From SHZI01 sp964371995 (GTDB taxonomy: Bacteria; Pseudomonadota; Gammaproteobacteria; Steroidobacterales; GCA-2729495), in assembly GCA_964371995.1 (NCBI GenBank), contig CAYJPG010000002.1:1-64000 (forward strand): 64,000 nt of DNA. Direction: 5' to 3'. The notes under the pieces are model-generated. The model was not told where the DNA came from, searched no databases, and saw nothing but the letters and a program-made list of their open reading frames with translations. Both the position numbers and the translations under genes were made by a program. Below, piece by piece: positions 43,240 to 52,321 of this stretch. The number at the start of each line of letters is the position of its first letter. Position 1 is the stretch's first letter.

Positions 43240-44976
43240 CTATCGGTGACCGTTCGCCGCGGCCAGGGCGCGGCGGGTTGCGGTGGAGTCCACGCCGTTA
43301 TCGAGTTCGGCCAATAGCGGTTCGATGAGCGCCTGCTCCATCGGCACGCCGAACAGATAGCCCTGCACGATGTAACAGCCGCGCTCAAGCAGGAAGTTGA
43401 GCTGTTCCGTGGTCTCCACGCCTTCAGCGACCGTTTCCAGTCGCAGGCTGCGTGCCAGCGAGATGATCGCGTCGATGATGCTCTCGCCATCCTGGCTGAC
43501 GCCAATTTCCATGATGAAGGAGCGGTCGATCTTCAACACGTCAATCGGAAAGCGGCGCAGATAGCTCAGGCAGGAGTAACCGGTACCGAAATCGTCGATG
43601 GAGATACGCAGCCCGATCCGCTTGAGGCGCAGCAGCTCCGTCTGTGCGGCCTCGCTGTCTTCCATGACCAGTCCTTCCGTCAGCTCAATCTCGATTAGCC
43701 CTGGGTCGATGTCGTGGGCGGCGAGTATCTGCGCCACGCGCTTGTGAAAGTCCGGCTGCTGGAACTGCCGTGCCGAGACGTTCACCGATACGGGCACGCG
43801 CGGCAGCTCCCGCTGTTCCCAGGCCTTCAGCGTCTGGCAGACCTGATCGAGGACCCAGTAACCGAGCGGGATGATGTGTCCGCTTTCTTCGGCCACTGGA
43901 ATGAAGGTGCCGGGGCTAACCTTGCCTCGCGTCGGGCTGGTCCAGCGCAGCAGCGCTTCGAGGCCTTGCAGGCGGCGGCTGTTCGCGTTGACCTTGGGCT
44001 GATACACGACGTGAAATTCGTTGAGCCGCAATGCTTCGCGGATATCACGTTCAAGCTCGTGATATTCGATCAACTCGGCGTGCATGCGCTCGGTGAAGAA
44101 AGTGACGTTATTGCGGCCGTTTTCCTTGGCCTGGTACATGGCGATGTCGGCGTTCTTCAGCATCATCTGCGTATCGGCGCTGTCGTTCGGGTACATCGTG
44201 ATGCCGATGCTGGTGGTGATATCGAGCTGGCGGTCAACGATGTGGTAAGGCTGCGAGACCAGTTCAAGCAGACCATTCGCCATGGTCTCGACTTCCAGCG
44301 GGCCGTTCAGTCCTTCCAGCAGCACCGCGAACTCGTCGCCGCCGAGCCGGGCCACCACATCGCCTGTGCGCACCGAGCGCTGAATGCGGCTCGCCACTTC
44401 CTTCAGCAGGCAGTCGCCGGCATCGTGGCCCAGCGTGTCGTTCACGACCTTGAATTCATCAAGATCGAGAAACAGCAAGCCCACCTTGCGGCCGTCGCGG
44501 CGCGCTCTCGCCGTGGCGCGAGTCAGCTGGTCGTTGAAGAACTGGCGGTTCGGGATGCCGGTAAGCGCATCGAACTGCGCCATATAGTTGAGCCGCAACT
44601 CCGAGCGCTTGCGCTCGATCGCATAGCGCACCGAGCGCAGGATGGTACGCCCCTGGCCCTCCCACTTGACGAGGTAGTCCTGGGCGCCCTTGTTGAGAAT
44701 ACTGACGGCAAATTCTTCGTCGTCCTGGCCGCTCAGTACGACGATGGGGATTTCGTTGTCGACAGCCTGGATCGCGTCTATGCATTCGAGGCCGGAAGCA
44801 TCCGGCAGGTGCAGGTCCAGGAGCACGATATCGAACTTCTCGCTGGCGAGGCGCTCCGTTGCGCCGCCCAGTGACTGTACGTTGACCATCTCTACGTCAC
44901 TGGCGCGCTGACGGCGCAGCGAGGCGGCTAGAAACTCAACGTCAGCCGGATTGTCTTCAACCAGCAGTAACTTCAT
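43240..44976 (-). CDS. Receiver-GGDEF-EAL cyclic di-GMP signalling protein
   Basis: A 578-residue protein in three parts. The receiver (1-120) has VEDNPAD, phosphoacceptor LLDLHLPDASG and DYLVKWEGQG. The GGDEF domain (about 135-300) has an intact RLGGDEFAVLL. The EAL domain (about 310-560) has EALLRW, DDFGTGYSCLSYLRRFPIDVLKIDRSFI and AEGVET. Both catalytic centres look complete, so synthesis and breakdown of c-di-GMP are both possible, switched by phosphorylation. It lies 21 bp upstream of the kinase and is the likely output of the cluster. Confidence 0.94.
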   Translation of the reverse strand: MKLLLVEDNPADVEFLAASLRRQRASDVEMVNVQSLGGATERLASEKFDIVLLDLHLPDASGLECIDAIQAVDNEIPIVVLSGQDDEEFAVSILNKGAQDYLVKWEGQGRTILRSVRYAIERKRSELRLNYMAQFDALTGIPNRQFFNDQLTRATARARRDGRKVGLLFLDLDEFKVVNDTLGHDAGDCLLKEVASRIQRSVRTGDVVARLGGDEFAVLLEGLNGPLEVETMANGLLELVSQPYHIVDRQLDITTSIGITMYPNDSADTQMMLKNADIAMYQAKENGRNNVTFFTERMHAELIEYHELERDIREALRLNEFHVVYQPKVNANSRRLQGLEALLRWTSPTRGKVSPGTFIPVAEESGHIIPLGYWVLDQVCQTLKAWEQRELPRVPVSVNVSARQFQQPDFHKRVAQILAAHDIDPGLIEIELTEGLVMEDSEAAQTELLRLKRIGLRISIDDFGTGYSCLSYLRRFPIDVLKIDRSFIMEIGVSQDGESIIDAIISLARSLRLETVAEGVETTEQLNFLLERGCYIVQGYLFGVPMEQALIEPLLAELDNGVDSTATRRALAAANGHR

Positions 44977-45157
44977 TGCTGTGCGATCTGTCCGGGCAAC
45001 CGGGCATGCCCGGCCGGCCAGTTCGTCCCCACGGATATATGTGGACGTAGCCTAAAGCCCGACTATGACAAATCGATGAGACCCGGTTCACATCCACGGA
45101 CCGGTCAGTCTGCGCGAGTGCACAGTTCAGGTTCAAATGGCGCAAGATTGCAGCGAC

Positions 45158-47017
45158 TTAAATTTCAATCACCGTGCTGACAATCACGACGCGCCGGAGG
45201 GGCATGCCGAAGAACTCGGCAGCGCCTGTCGAGCGACGCTGCAGCCAGGCAAACAGCTCCCGCTGCCAGAGCCGGGCACGTCGCTGCCGGATCGGGACCA
45301 CGACGTGTTGACCGAGGAACAGCGTGTAGTCGCGGGATGCGATGCGCAGACCCTGACGCACGCATTGCTGGATGACGGCGGCCACATCCGGGGTTTCCAT
45401 GAAGCCGAAACGCGCCTGAACCGTGTAGATCGAGTCGTGCAACCGTTCGATGGTCAGGCGTGTTGCAGCATCGGCTTTCGGCACCCGGAGAAAGTTGAGG
45501 TGCAGGAACACCACGTTCTCGTGGACCACATGGTTGTGCTCGATGTTGCGCAGGAACGCGCCGGGTATGGAGTCGGGCCGGCTGGCGAGAAATATCGCTG
45601 TGCCGCTGACCTGCTGAGTACCGGTCAACAGGGATTCCAGCTCTCGTGGCCTCACGGCGGTCGCATCGAGTCTGCGGCTCAATTGCTCCCGGCCGTCATG
45701 CCAGACCACAAACACCAGGAACAGCAGCGCTGCCATGAGTACCGGTACCCACGCGCCGTCGTCGATCTTGGTCAGGTTGCCAATTACAAACGTCGTGTCG
45801 ATGACGAGGAAGCTGCCGAAAACCACAGCCAGCAGGGGCCATGACCATTTCCATTCGATCCGCGCCAGCACGGCGGCAAGTATCGTGGTAATCCACATCG
45901 TACCCGCGACTGCTGCCCCGTATGCCGCCGACAGCGCGCCAGAACTGCCAAAGCCGAGCGTCACGCTGATGACCAGTACCAGCATCACCCAGTTGGCAAC
46001 CGGCACGTAGATCTGGCCGCGTTCCTGTGCTGAAGTCTGGATAATCCGCACACGCGGCATGAGGTCGAGTTGTACGGCCTGCTTGGTGATGGAGAACGCA
46101 CCGGTAATCGTTGCCTGGGAGGCAATGATGGTGGCAGCCGTGGCAAGGATGATCAGGGCCGCAAGCAGCGGTTCCGGTGCGAGACGGAAGAACGGGCTGT
46201 CCAGCGAGCCGACGTCACGCAGCGCGAGTGCGCCCTGGCCGAAATAGTTCAGCACCAGCGCAGGCCAGACAAATCCGAACCACGTCACCCGCACCGCCGA
46301 TCGCCCGAAATGCCCCATGTCGGCATACAGGGCCTCGCCGCCGGTCACGGTGAGAAAGACCGCGCCGATGATCGCCATGCCAATCCCCGTTTCATGTGAC
46401 AGCAGTGCGAGTGCGAACATCGGGTTCAGAGCCAGCAGGATCTGCGGTGTACGGGCGATGGAAATCACGCCGAGCACGCCCAGTGCGCCGAACCACAACA
46501 GCATGACGGGACCGAAGTAGCGACTGATGCTGGCAGTGCCGTTGCGCTGGAGCAGGAACAGCCCGAGCAGAATGCCGCAGGCCAGTGGCAGGATGGCCCC
46601 GGAAAGGCCGGGGTCCAGCAGTTCCAGGCCTTCAACCGCGCTGAGCACCGAGATCGCGGGCGTGATGACGGCATCGCAATAAAAGAGCGCTGCACCGAGC
46701 GCACCGGCCAGCAGCAGCTTCCGCGACCAGTAACTCCAGCGGAAGAAATGCTGTTCGAGCCTGGCCAGCAGCGCGAGAATGCCGCCTTCGCCTTCATTGT
46801 CTGCCCGTACCACGACGACGAGGTACTTGAGGCTGACGACCAGCACCAGGCTCCAGAAGATCAGCGATAGCGAGCCGAATATCGCCAGCCCGACGGGTGC
46901 TGGCCGGGATGCTTTTATCGCTGCACCGAAGGCGTAGAGAGGGCTGGTGCCAATGTCTCCGTAAACAACCCCGATGGCGCCAATGATGGCTGGAGCTTTG
47001 AGGCGGGATGGCGACAT
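45158..47017 (-). CDS. kup: Potassium uptake protein Kup
   Basis: A 619-residue K+/H+ symporter of the KUP/HAK/KT family. The signature GVVYGDIGTSPLYAF is near the N-terminus, NEGEGGILAL follows the second helix, and FYCDAVITPAISVLSAVEGLEL and TGGEALYADMGHFG follow. About 12 membrane helices precede a cytoplasmic C-terminal domain (about 440-619). The open frame extends 85 codons further, but MSPSRLKAPAIIGAIG gives the normal length (E. coli 622); a TTG at 47023 is an alternative. It is divergent from mutY. Confidence 0.93.
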   Translation of the reverse strand: MSPSRLKAPAIIGAIGVVYGDIGTSPLYAFGAAIKASRPAPVGLAIFGSLSLIFWSLVLVVSLKYLVVVVRADNEGEGGILALLARLEQHFFRWSYWSRKLLLAGALGAALFYCDAVITPAISVLSAVEGLELLDPGLSGAILPLACGILLGLFLLQRNGTASISRYFGPVMLLWFGALGVLGVISIARTPQILLALNPMFALALLSHETGIGMAIIGAVFLTVTGGEALYADMGHFGRSAVRVTWFGFVWPALVLNYFGQGALALRDVGSLDSPFFRLAPEPLLAALIILATAATIIASQATITGAFSITKQAVQLDLMPRVRIIQTSAQERGQIYVPVANWVMLVLVISVTLGFGSSGALSAAYGAAVAGTMWITTILAAVLARIEWKWSWPLLAVVFGSFLVIDTTFVIGNLTKIDDGAWVPVLMAALLFLVFVVWHDGREQLSRRLDATAVRPRELESLLTGTQQVSGTAIFLASRPDSIPGAFLRNIEHNHVVHENVVFLHLNFLRVPKADAATRLTIERLHDSIYTVQARFGFMETPDVAAVIQQCVRQGLRIASRDYTLFLGQHVVVPIRQRRARLWQRELFAWLQRRSTGAAEFFGMPLRRVVIVSTVIEI

Positions 47018-47035
47018 CTTCAATGTAATCGTGCA

Positions 47036-47087
47036 GCCCCCCGGGGGGCGACGGTGGCGGAGTCTGCGCCGCCCGCTGGTAGCGGGC
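47036..47087. promoter_or_regulatory. Divergent kup/mutY intergenic region with two palindromes
   Basis: The 130-bp spacer between divergent kup and mutY holds a 14-bp perfect palindrome (GCCCCCCGGGGGGC, 47036-47049) and a hairpin (GCCCGC, 5-nt loop, GCGGGC, 47071-47087). No clear -35/-10 pair was found. A regulatory role is conjectural. Confidence 0.3.
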
Positions 47088-47147
47088 AAGTCCCCGGTCG
47101 GCTGCAATCGCTCACTCCCGGCAGGCAACTTGTTAGGCTCTGCCGTC

Positions 47148-48203
47148 ATGAAAGCCGACTTCGCTGAAAAGCTGGCGCCTTTGCTCCTCGCCTGGTGGGA
47201 CCAGCACGGCCGCAGGGATCTGCCCTGGCAGCAAGAGCCCACGCCGTACCGCGTCTGGGTGTCGGAAATCATGCTCCAGCAGACCCAGGTGGCGACCGTC
47301 GCGCGTTACTACGACATCTTCATGGCGGCCTTCCCCGATGTGCAGGCGCTGGCCGATGCATCGGCCGACGCCGTGCTGCATCGCTGGTCGGGTCTCGGCT
47401 ACTACGCCCGCGCCCGCAATCTGCATCGCGCCGCGCAACAGGTCCGCGACCAGCATGAGGGCGTGGTGCCGGCGGATTTCGATGCCTTGTCGGCGCTGCC
47501 CGGTATCGGCCGCTCGACGGCTGCCGCGATCCTTGCGCTGTCTGCCGGTCGGCGCCACGCGATCCTCGACGGCAACGTCAAGCGTGTGCTCGCCCGCGTG
47601 TTCCGCATCGAGGGGCCGCCATCTGAAGCAGCCGTGCAGCGTGAACTCTGGGCGCTGGCCGAGCGCTGCACGCCCGCGCAGCGCGTCGCGCACTACACCC
47701 AGGCGATCATGGATCTCGGCGCATCGGTCTGCGCGCGGCGCAAACCGGCATGCGAACGGTGTCCCTTGCGCGAAGGCTGTCTCGCATATGCGCAAGGGCT
47801 CACCGGACAACTGCCGGCGAGCAAGCCGGCCAGGGCGCGACCGCTGCGCAACTGCGTGCTGCTCTTGTGCGCCCGTGCCGATGGTGCGGTACTGCTCGAA
47901 CGGCGGGCCGATACCGGCATCTGGGGTGGACTCTGGGGCCTGCCCGAAATCAGCTCGGTCGATGCGGCGGGCGAGTGGTGCAGCGCGCAGTTTGGTGCCG
48001 CGCCCGATGCGACGCATGTGCGCAAGGTCTTTCGCCACGGCTTCACGCACTTCGACCTCGACATCACGCCGGTCGAATGTCGCCTGGCCAGCGTGCCGCT
48101 GCGCGCGATGGAGAGCGACCGGTGGCTCTGGTATAACAGGACCGCGCCGGCACAGGTTGGTCTTGCGGCGCCGGTCACGAAGCTGCTCAACGCTCTCCCG
48201 TAG
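47148..48203 (+). CDS. mutY: A/G-specific adenine glycosylase MutY
   Basis: A 351-residue repair enzyme excising adenine opposite 8-oxoG. It has DLPWQQEPTPYRVWVSEIMLQQTQV, the HhH motif LPGIGRSTAAAILAL and the catalytic Asp in ILDGNVKRVLAR. The 4Fe-4S ligands are C-x6-C-x2-C-x5-C in SVCARRKPACERCPLREGC. A C-terminal Nudix-like domain (from about 240) has RRADTGIWGGLWGLPE. The stop codon TAG falls within a REP repeat, so the last residues come from the repeat. yggX follows, as in E. coli. Confidence 0.96.
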   Translation: MKADFAEKLAPLLLAWWDQHGRRDLPWQQEPTPYRVWVSEIMLQQTQVATVARYYDIFMAAFPDVQALADASADAVLHRWSGLGYYARARNLHRAAQQVRDQHEGVVPADFDALSALPGIGRSTAAAILALSAGRRHAILDGNVKRVLARVFRIEGPPSEAAVQRELWALAERCTPAQRVAHYTQAIMDLGASVCARRKPACERCPLREGCLAYAQGLTGQLPASKPARARPLRNCVLLLCARADGAVLLERRADTGIWGGLWGLPEISSVDAAGEWCSAQFGAAPDATHVRKVFRHGFTHFDLDITPVECRLASVPLRAMESDRWLWYNRTAPAQVGLAAPVTKLLNALP

Positions 48204-48223
48204 GAGCGGCTTCAGCCGCGATC
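48196..48223. repeat. REP-like palindromic repeat, copy 1
   Basis: A 28-bp sequence with core TAGGAGCGGCTTCAGCCGC that is identical to copy 2 at 48584-48611. It contains the hairpin GCGGCT-TC-AGCCGC. The mutY TAG stop lies inside it (48201-48203). Confidence 0.85.
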
Positions 48224-48248
48224 CCACCTGACAACAGAAAGGCCCTCA

Positions 48249-48515
48249 ATGTCCCGCCAAGTCCGCTGCGTACTATTGAAAATCGAAACCGATGGTCTCG
48301 ACTACGTTCCCTATCCCGGCGAGCTCGGCAAGCGCGTCTACGAGAATGTCTCCAAACAAGCCTGGCAGCAGTGGCTTGCCCACCAGACCATGCTGATCAA
48401 CGAATACCGCCTGACCCCCTTCGAGCCAAAGGCCCGCAAGATGCTGGAAGCGGAAATGGAGAAATTCTTCTTCGGCGGCGGCGCAGCCCCCCCGCCCGAC
48501 TTCAAGCCCAAATAG
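48249..48515 (+). CDS. yggX: Fe(2+)-trafficking / oxidative damage protection protein YggX
   Basis: An 88-residue protein of the YggX family: RQVRCVLLKIETDGLDYVPYPG at the start (conserved Cys) and KQAWQQWLAHQTMLINEYRL in the middle. It is thought to protect Fe-S proteins, such as MutY encoded just upstream, from oxidative damage. The C-terminus has a Gly/Pro-rich tail. It lies 45 bp after mutY with a REP copy between. Confidence 0.94.
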   Translation: MSRQVRCVLLKIETDGLDYVPYPGELGKRVYENVSKQAWQQWLAHQTMLINEYRLTPFEPKARKMLEAEMEKFFFGGGAAPPPDFKPK

Positions 48516-48583
48516 GGTTTTTTGCAGCCGGCACCGAGATTCCTTGACGGCAAGCCCGGCCGACCGCGTAAAATGCCCCCGCT

Positions 48584-48611
48584 TCCCGTAGGAGCGGCTT
48601 CAGCCGCGATC
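48584..48611. repeat. REP-like palindromic repeat, copy 2
   Basis: Identical over 28 bp to copy 1 at 48196-48223. It lies between yggX and tRNA-Phe; the following bases (CTCGTGATCCCGCGATGCCGC) continue with degenerate related sequence. Confidence 0.85.
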
Positions 48612-48660
48612 TCGTGATCCCGCGATGCCGCTCCCGCGACTCCCAAGATCCAGCCCAGAT

Positions 48661-48736
<76 letters not shown>

Positions 48737-48772
48737 TTCAAAACGTCTCATGTCGATGAAATGCCGAAACAT

Positions 48773-48795
48773 CGACATATGCGTCTCATATGTCG
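48773..48795. repeat. Perfect inverted repeat next to attL
   Basis: CGACATATG, 5-nt spacer, CATATGTCG: a 9-bp perfect inverted repeat 35 bp inside the island. It could be an integrase/excisionase arm site or an operator; the surrounding 48740-48968 stretch holds no convincing gene. Confidence 0.6.
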
Positions 48796-48968
48796 ACGGC
48801 GTCGACCCACCAGCCTTGGGACGCCCGAAGTGGGGATCTATCAGTTATTTATCAGTTTCGAGTTTATTGATAAATCAGCACCCGTCACTGACCTGCCCGC
48901 ACTCCTGTGACCCGCCAGGCGACTTTCGTACCACCTGACTATTTGAGAGAACGGCAGTTTGTGACGAC

Positions 48969-51002
48969 TCACTTCCCCCCGCCACCCAACACCTTCTTCG
49001 CCCACTCAAGCGCACCGGGCGTCTGTTTCCACACGTCGCGCATGGCTTCCCGGTAGAGCCATGCCCGGTCATCGCCGTCGAGGCTCACGCCCATGTCGCT
49101 CAACTGCGGTTTCCGTACCCGACCGGGCAGCAGAAATGCGGCAACCCTCGGCGACATCTCGTCGGCTCGTTTCAGCGCATCTATTGCTGCTCGCGCGCGA
49201 CCCAGGCGGAACAGCGCCAGCGCTTCGTTGAAGCGCAACTCGGGCGAGGGGTCGTCGGGGAATGCAACAGCAATGCGCAGGCAGGCATCGTCGTCACCGC
49301 TGCTCAGGTAGTCCTCTGCCAAGGTGTGGCGCATGCCGTGATTGTCCGGGGGGTTGAGGCTCAATACCTGCTCGCCCAGCGCCAGTGCCTTTTTCAGGTC
49401 GCCGCGCACGTATGCAAGGCCCAGCAAGCGCACCAGTGACCGCAAGGCCGGGCGATTGCCCGTGAAAACCCAGAGCAATCGGGCCTCGGGCGCATCTGCC
49501 AGTGCCTGGTCAATGATGGCTGCCGCTCGTTCCAGCAGCGGTGCGGCCAGACGTTCCGGCACGCCGAGCTGGTCGGCCTGGGGGTGCAGGGCGACGGCGG
49601 CGGTGAGGTCATCGAGCACGTCGAGACTGTCGAAGGCTTCCGGACGGGTTTCCAGGAACGCGCTCCAACGGGCCTCAATCCCGGGCTGCCAGATGCCGGC
49701 ATCATCGAAGGGCAGCGGTTGCACGGAGAAGGGTTTGTCCAGCGGGAAAACCTTGCGCCAGGCGCCGGAGAGCGTGGCGATCTGCGCCGGTGGTTTGAGT
49801 ATATGACTGTCGAGTGGTGGTTCCTGCGGCTGCGGCGAGTCAGCCAAACCGGCAATCTGCTTTTCCAGCTCACGCACGCTTCTATTGATCTGATCCTCGG
49901 CGATCCCCATCTGCCGCAGTCGGTCCGCAAGCGTGCTGGTGGCCTCGGCTTCGCTGGCTGATTCCGCAACCAGCCGGTAGCGCGGCAGCGGCCGGCCTTT
50001 GAGCCGATCGATGCAGGCGGCCAGGCGCTTGCCCGGCGCGTCTTCATTCCGGAGACTGACATCGGCCATCGCCCGGATCGGATCCCGGGACAGTTGTGCA
50101 TAGAATTCGGCCAGTTCCGGATCCACCCTCCCGCCACGCCGGCGCAGGGCAGCGGCATGAAAGCGCGCCCGCTCGCGCGCCTCGACGAGGCGGCCGTCTC
50201 CCACCAGCAACTGAACTTCAAGCATGCCGAGCATTTCGTTGCCGGGGTCATCGCGCTGGGCATGCTGAAAAGCCTGCCAGGCCATCCCCCGCTGATTCTC
50301 GTCCATGCGAATGCAGGCCAGGCGCTGCCACGCTTCCGAGCGCAGCGGCGAGCGCTTTGGCAGCTTTGCAATGCGCTCGAGCAGCGCCAGCTTCCGGCGC
50401 TTGCCGCCGCGTCCCTGCTCGAGTGCGTTGCAGAGCATGTTGAGCAGGGCAGCGGCGATGTCGTCCTCGGCCCGCAGGGGGTCGGTGAATTGCGGTTCGA
50501 GCAGCTCGGCGACCATCTTTGAGTGGCCGGCATCGAGTTCACTGGCCGCAAATTGCAGCAACGCCTCCCTGGGCAGATGCCGACTGGCCAGGGCCGCGCT
50601 GCGGGTCTGTGTGTCGAGTGTTTCGAGCACGAGCGGCCAGAGCATCTCTGCAGTGATCCCGCCCATGGCCGGCGCGCGCTGGCAGCACTGCTTGAACTTC
50701 AGGCCCGAGCCGCAGGGGCAGGGTTCGTTGCGTCCCGGTTCCGGAATGGGCTCGGGGCGAAAGCCGTTTCTCGGCAGTGGCGTGATGTTCCAGAGGGCCC
50801 GGGAAAATGCGAAGACAAACGCGGCCCGCAGGCCCGAATCGCGACAAAGCTGCGAGTCCGGGGACGCGAATTGCTGTACATGGTTCCGCATCCAGTCAAG
50901 GAATTCAGGCCACTGTTGGCTGCGGAGTGCAGCAGCCACCGACGCATCCAGCAGCCGGTCGAAATCAACCAGTTCGTCGGTGTCGTTTGTTCCATCAGTC
51001 AT
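48969..51002 (-). CDS. SEC-C motif, TPR-like repeat protein
   Basis: A 677-residue soluble protein. An SEC-C zinc motif at about 88-106 (GRNEPCPCGSGLKFKQCC) is the metal-binding module also found at the SecA C-terminus. The remainder is a helical repeat protein with TPR-like units (for example LGLAYVRGDLKKALALGEQVLSLNPPD and LRFNEALALFRLGRARAAIDALKRADEMSP). The start MTDGTNDTDELVDFDR at 51002 is preferred to an upstream ATG at 51074 because the preceding 24 residues look like leader read-through. It may be an adaptor or part of a defence or stress system, but nothing specific can be claimed. Confidence 0.8.
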   Translation of the reverse strand: MTDGTNDTDELVDFDRLLDASVAAALRSQQWPEFLDWMRNHVQQFASPDSQLCRDSGLRAAFVFAFSRALWNITPLPRNGFRPEPIPEPGRNEPCPCGSGLKFKQCCQRAPAMGGITAEMLWPLVLETLDTQTRSAALASRHLPREALLQFAASELDAGHSKMVAELLEPQFTDPLRAEDDIAAALLNMLCNALEQGRGGKRRKLALLERIAKLPKRSPLRSEAWQRLACIRMDENQRGMAWQAFQHAQRDDPGNEMLGMLEVQLLVGDGRLVEARERARFHAAALRRRGGRVDPELAEFYAQLSRDPIRAMADVSLRNEDAPGKRLAACIDRLKGRPLPRYRLVAESASEAEATSTLADRLRQMGIAEDQINRSVRELEKQIAGLADSPQPQEPPLDSHILKPPAQIATLSGAWRKVFPLDKPFSVQPLPFDDAGIWQPGIEARWSAFLETRPEAFDSLDVLDDLTAAVALHPQADQLGVPERLAAPLLERAAAIIDQALADAPEARLLWVFTGNRPALRSLVRLLGLAYVRGDLKKALALGEQVLSLNPPDNHGMRHTLAEDYLSSGDDDACLRIAVAFPDDPSPELRFNEALALFRLGRARAAIDALKRADEMSPRVAAFLLPGRVRKPQLSDMGVSLDGDDRAWLYREAMRDVWKQTPGALEWAKKVLGGGGK

Positions 51003-51187
51003 GAGGTGTGCCCTGCCATCAGCCAAAGCTTGGGTATCTGCTGCCCTTGCCGCCACATTAGCCAAAACCTTCACTGATGCGCCATGCTTTGGCTATATGG
51101 CTACCGTTAAACATCCTGTTCGCTTGACAGGGAAACGCGGGCGTACCTAGTCTCCCGCGTTGAGAACACTCCGGGAGGAGAGATTCC

Positions 51188-52321
51188 ATGCAGCGAGTGA
51201 TCCTCGGCGCAGCCGCCGTCCTGGCCCTGTCCGCCTGCTCATCGAACCCCAATGTCCCGGACGTCCGGGCCACGCGGCCGCCCAGCTTCAGCCTGCCCCC
51301 CGGCGTACAGGTTGCCGAGGAAGGGCCGCGCAAGCTGCGCTACTACAAGATCCCGAACGTGCCGAAGGCGGCCGAGGCCTACTACGCATCGGACAACCTG
51401 CACATCATTGCCCAGGTGCAGGACCCGGACGCCGTGCGCAAGAAGCCCACCGATAGCGGCGCGCTCACCTGGACCTTCACCGACCAGGGGACCGACCTCA
51501 AGCGCATCAACGGCATCGGCCAGGATGCGTGCTCCTACTTTTTCCCGGACATGCAGCATGTGGTCTACACGTCCATCCGGGACCAGCCCGACAAGCCCAT
51601 CGGCAACTGGTCGGACCCCCGGGACTACCCCCAGGGCGGCGAGCTGTACAAGGCGCGCATCGACGGCAGCAACCTGCAGCGCCTGACCAACAACGAGTTC
51701 TACGACGCGGAGATCTCGGTCTCGCCAGATGGCCAGTGGATCGTGTTCGGTCGCCAGACCAACGGCAACATGGATCTCTGGCGCATGCGCGCGGATGGCA
51801 CCGGCGAGCAGCAGATCACCTTCACGAAGGAGTGGGACGAGGGCCGGCCCATGTACCTGCCGGACAGCCAGACGGTCATGTTCCGGGCCTGGAAGTACGA
51901 GGATTACGGCAAGATCCGGCCGACGCCGATGACGGTCTTTACCATCCGGCACGACGGCACGGAACTCATCCCGCGCACCCCGCCCGACACCGGCATGAAC
52001 TGGAGCAGCTACCCGGCCCCGGATGGCCGGCACTTCATCGGCGTGCGGGTGATCGAGAACAACAACTGGGAAATTTTCCTGTACGACATGGAGCGCCCCA
52101 ACGCGCCGCCGGAGCGCATCACCTACAACGCCAAGTTCGACGGCCTGGACTCCATCTCCCCGGATGGCCAGAAGATGCTGTTCGCCCGCGCGACCGGCGA
52201 CGGCTTCATGAGCAACCTGTACACCCACGTCATGGATATCTCGTCGCTCGGCATCGGGCCGGAGAACTGGCGGGGCAGCATTCCGAAGATTCCAGCCACC
52301 AGGGCGGAGCCTGGGTGGTGA
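51188..52321 (+). CDS. TolB-like beta-propeller lipoprotein
   Basis: A 377-residue lipoprotein with lipobox ALSACSS at about 14-20. The mature part consists of WD40-like/PD40 repeats as in TolB: NEFYDAEISVSPDGQWIVFGRQ, WDEGRPMYLPDSQTVMFRAW, MNWSSYPAPDGRHFIGVRV and KFDGLDSISPDGQKMLFARA. It is probably a periplasmic protein-binding propeller. A clear GGGAGGAGAG ribosome-binding site precedes the ATG. Codons end in G or C almost throughout, more extreme than in the neighbours, which fits a separate origin. The last bases overlap the MazG-like gene. Confidence 0.85.
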   Translation: MQRVILGAAAVLALSACSSNPNVPDVRATRPPSFSLPPGVQVAEEGPRKLRYYKIPNVPKAAEAYYASDNLHIIAQVQDPDAVRKKPTDSGALTWTFTDQGTDLKRINGIGQDACSYFFPDMQHVVYTSIRDQPDKPIGNWSDPRDYPQGGELYKARIDGSNLQRLTNNEFYDAEISVSPDGQWIVFGRQTNGNMDLWRMRADGTGEQQITFTKEWDEGRPMYLPDSQTVMFRAWKYEDYGKIRPTPMTVFTIRHDGTELIPRTPPDTGMNWSSYPAPDGRHFIGVRVIENNNWEIFLYDMERPNAPPERITYNAKFDGLDSISPDGQKMLFARATGDGFMSNLYTHVMDISSLGIGPENWRGSIPKIPATRAEPGW

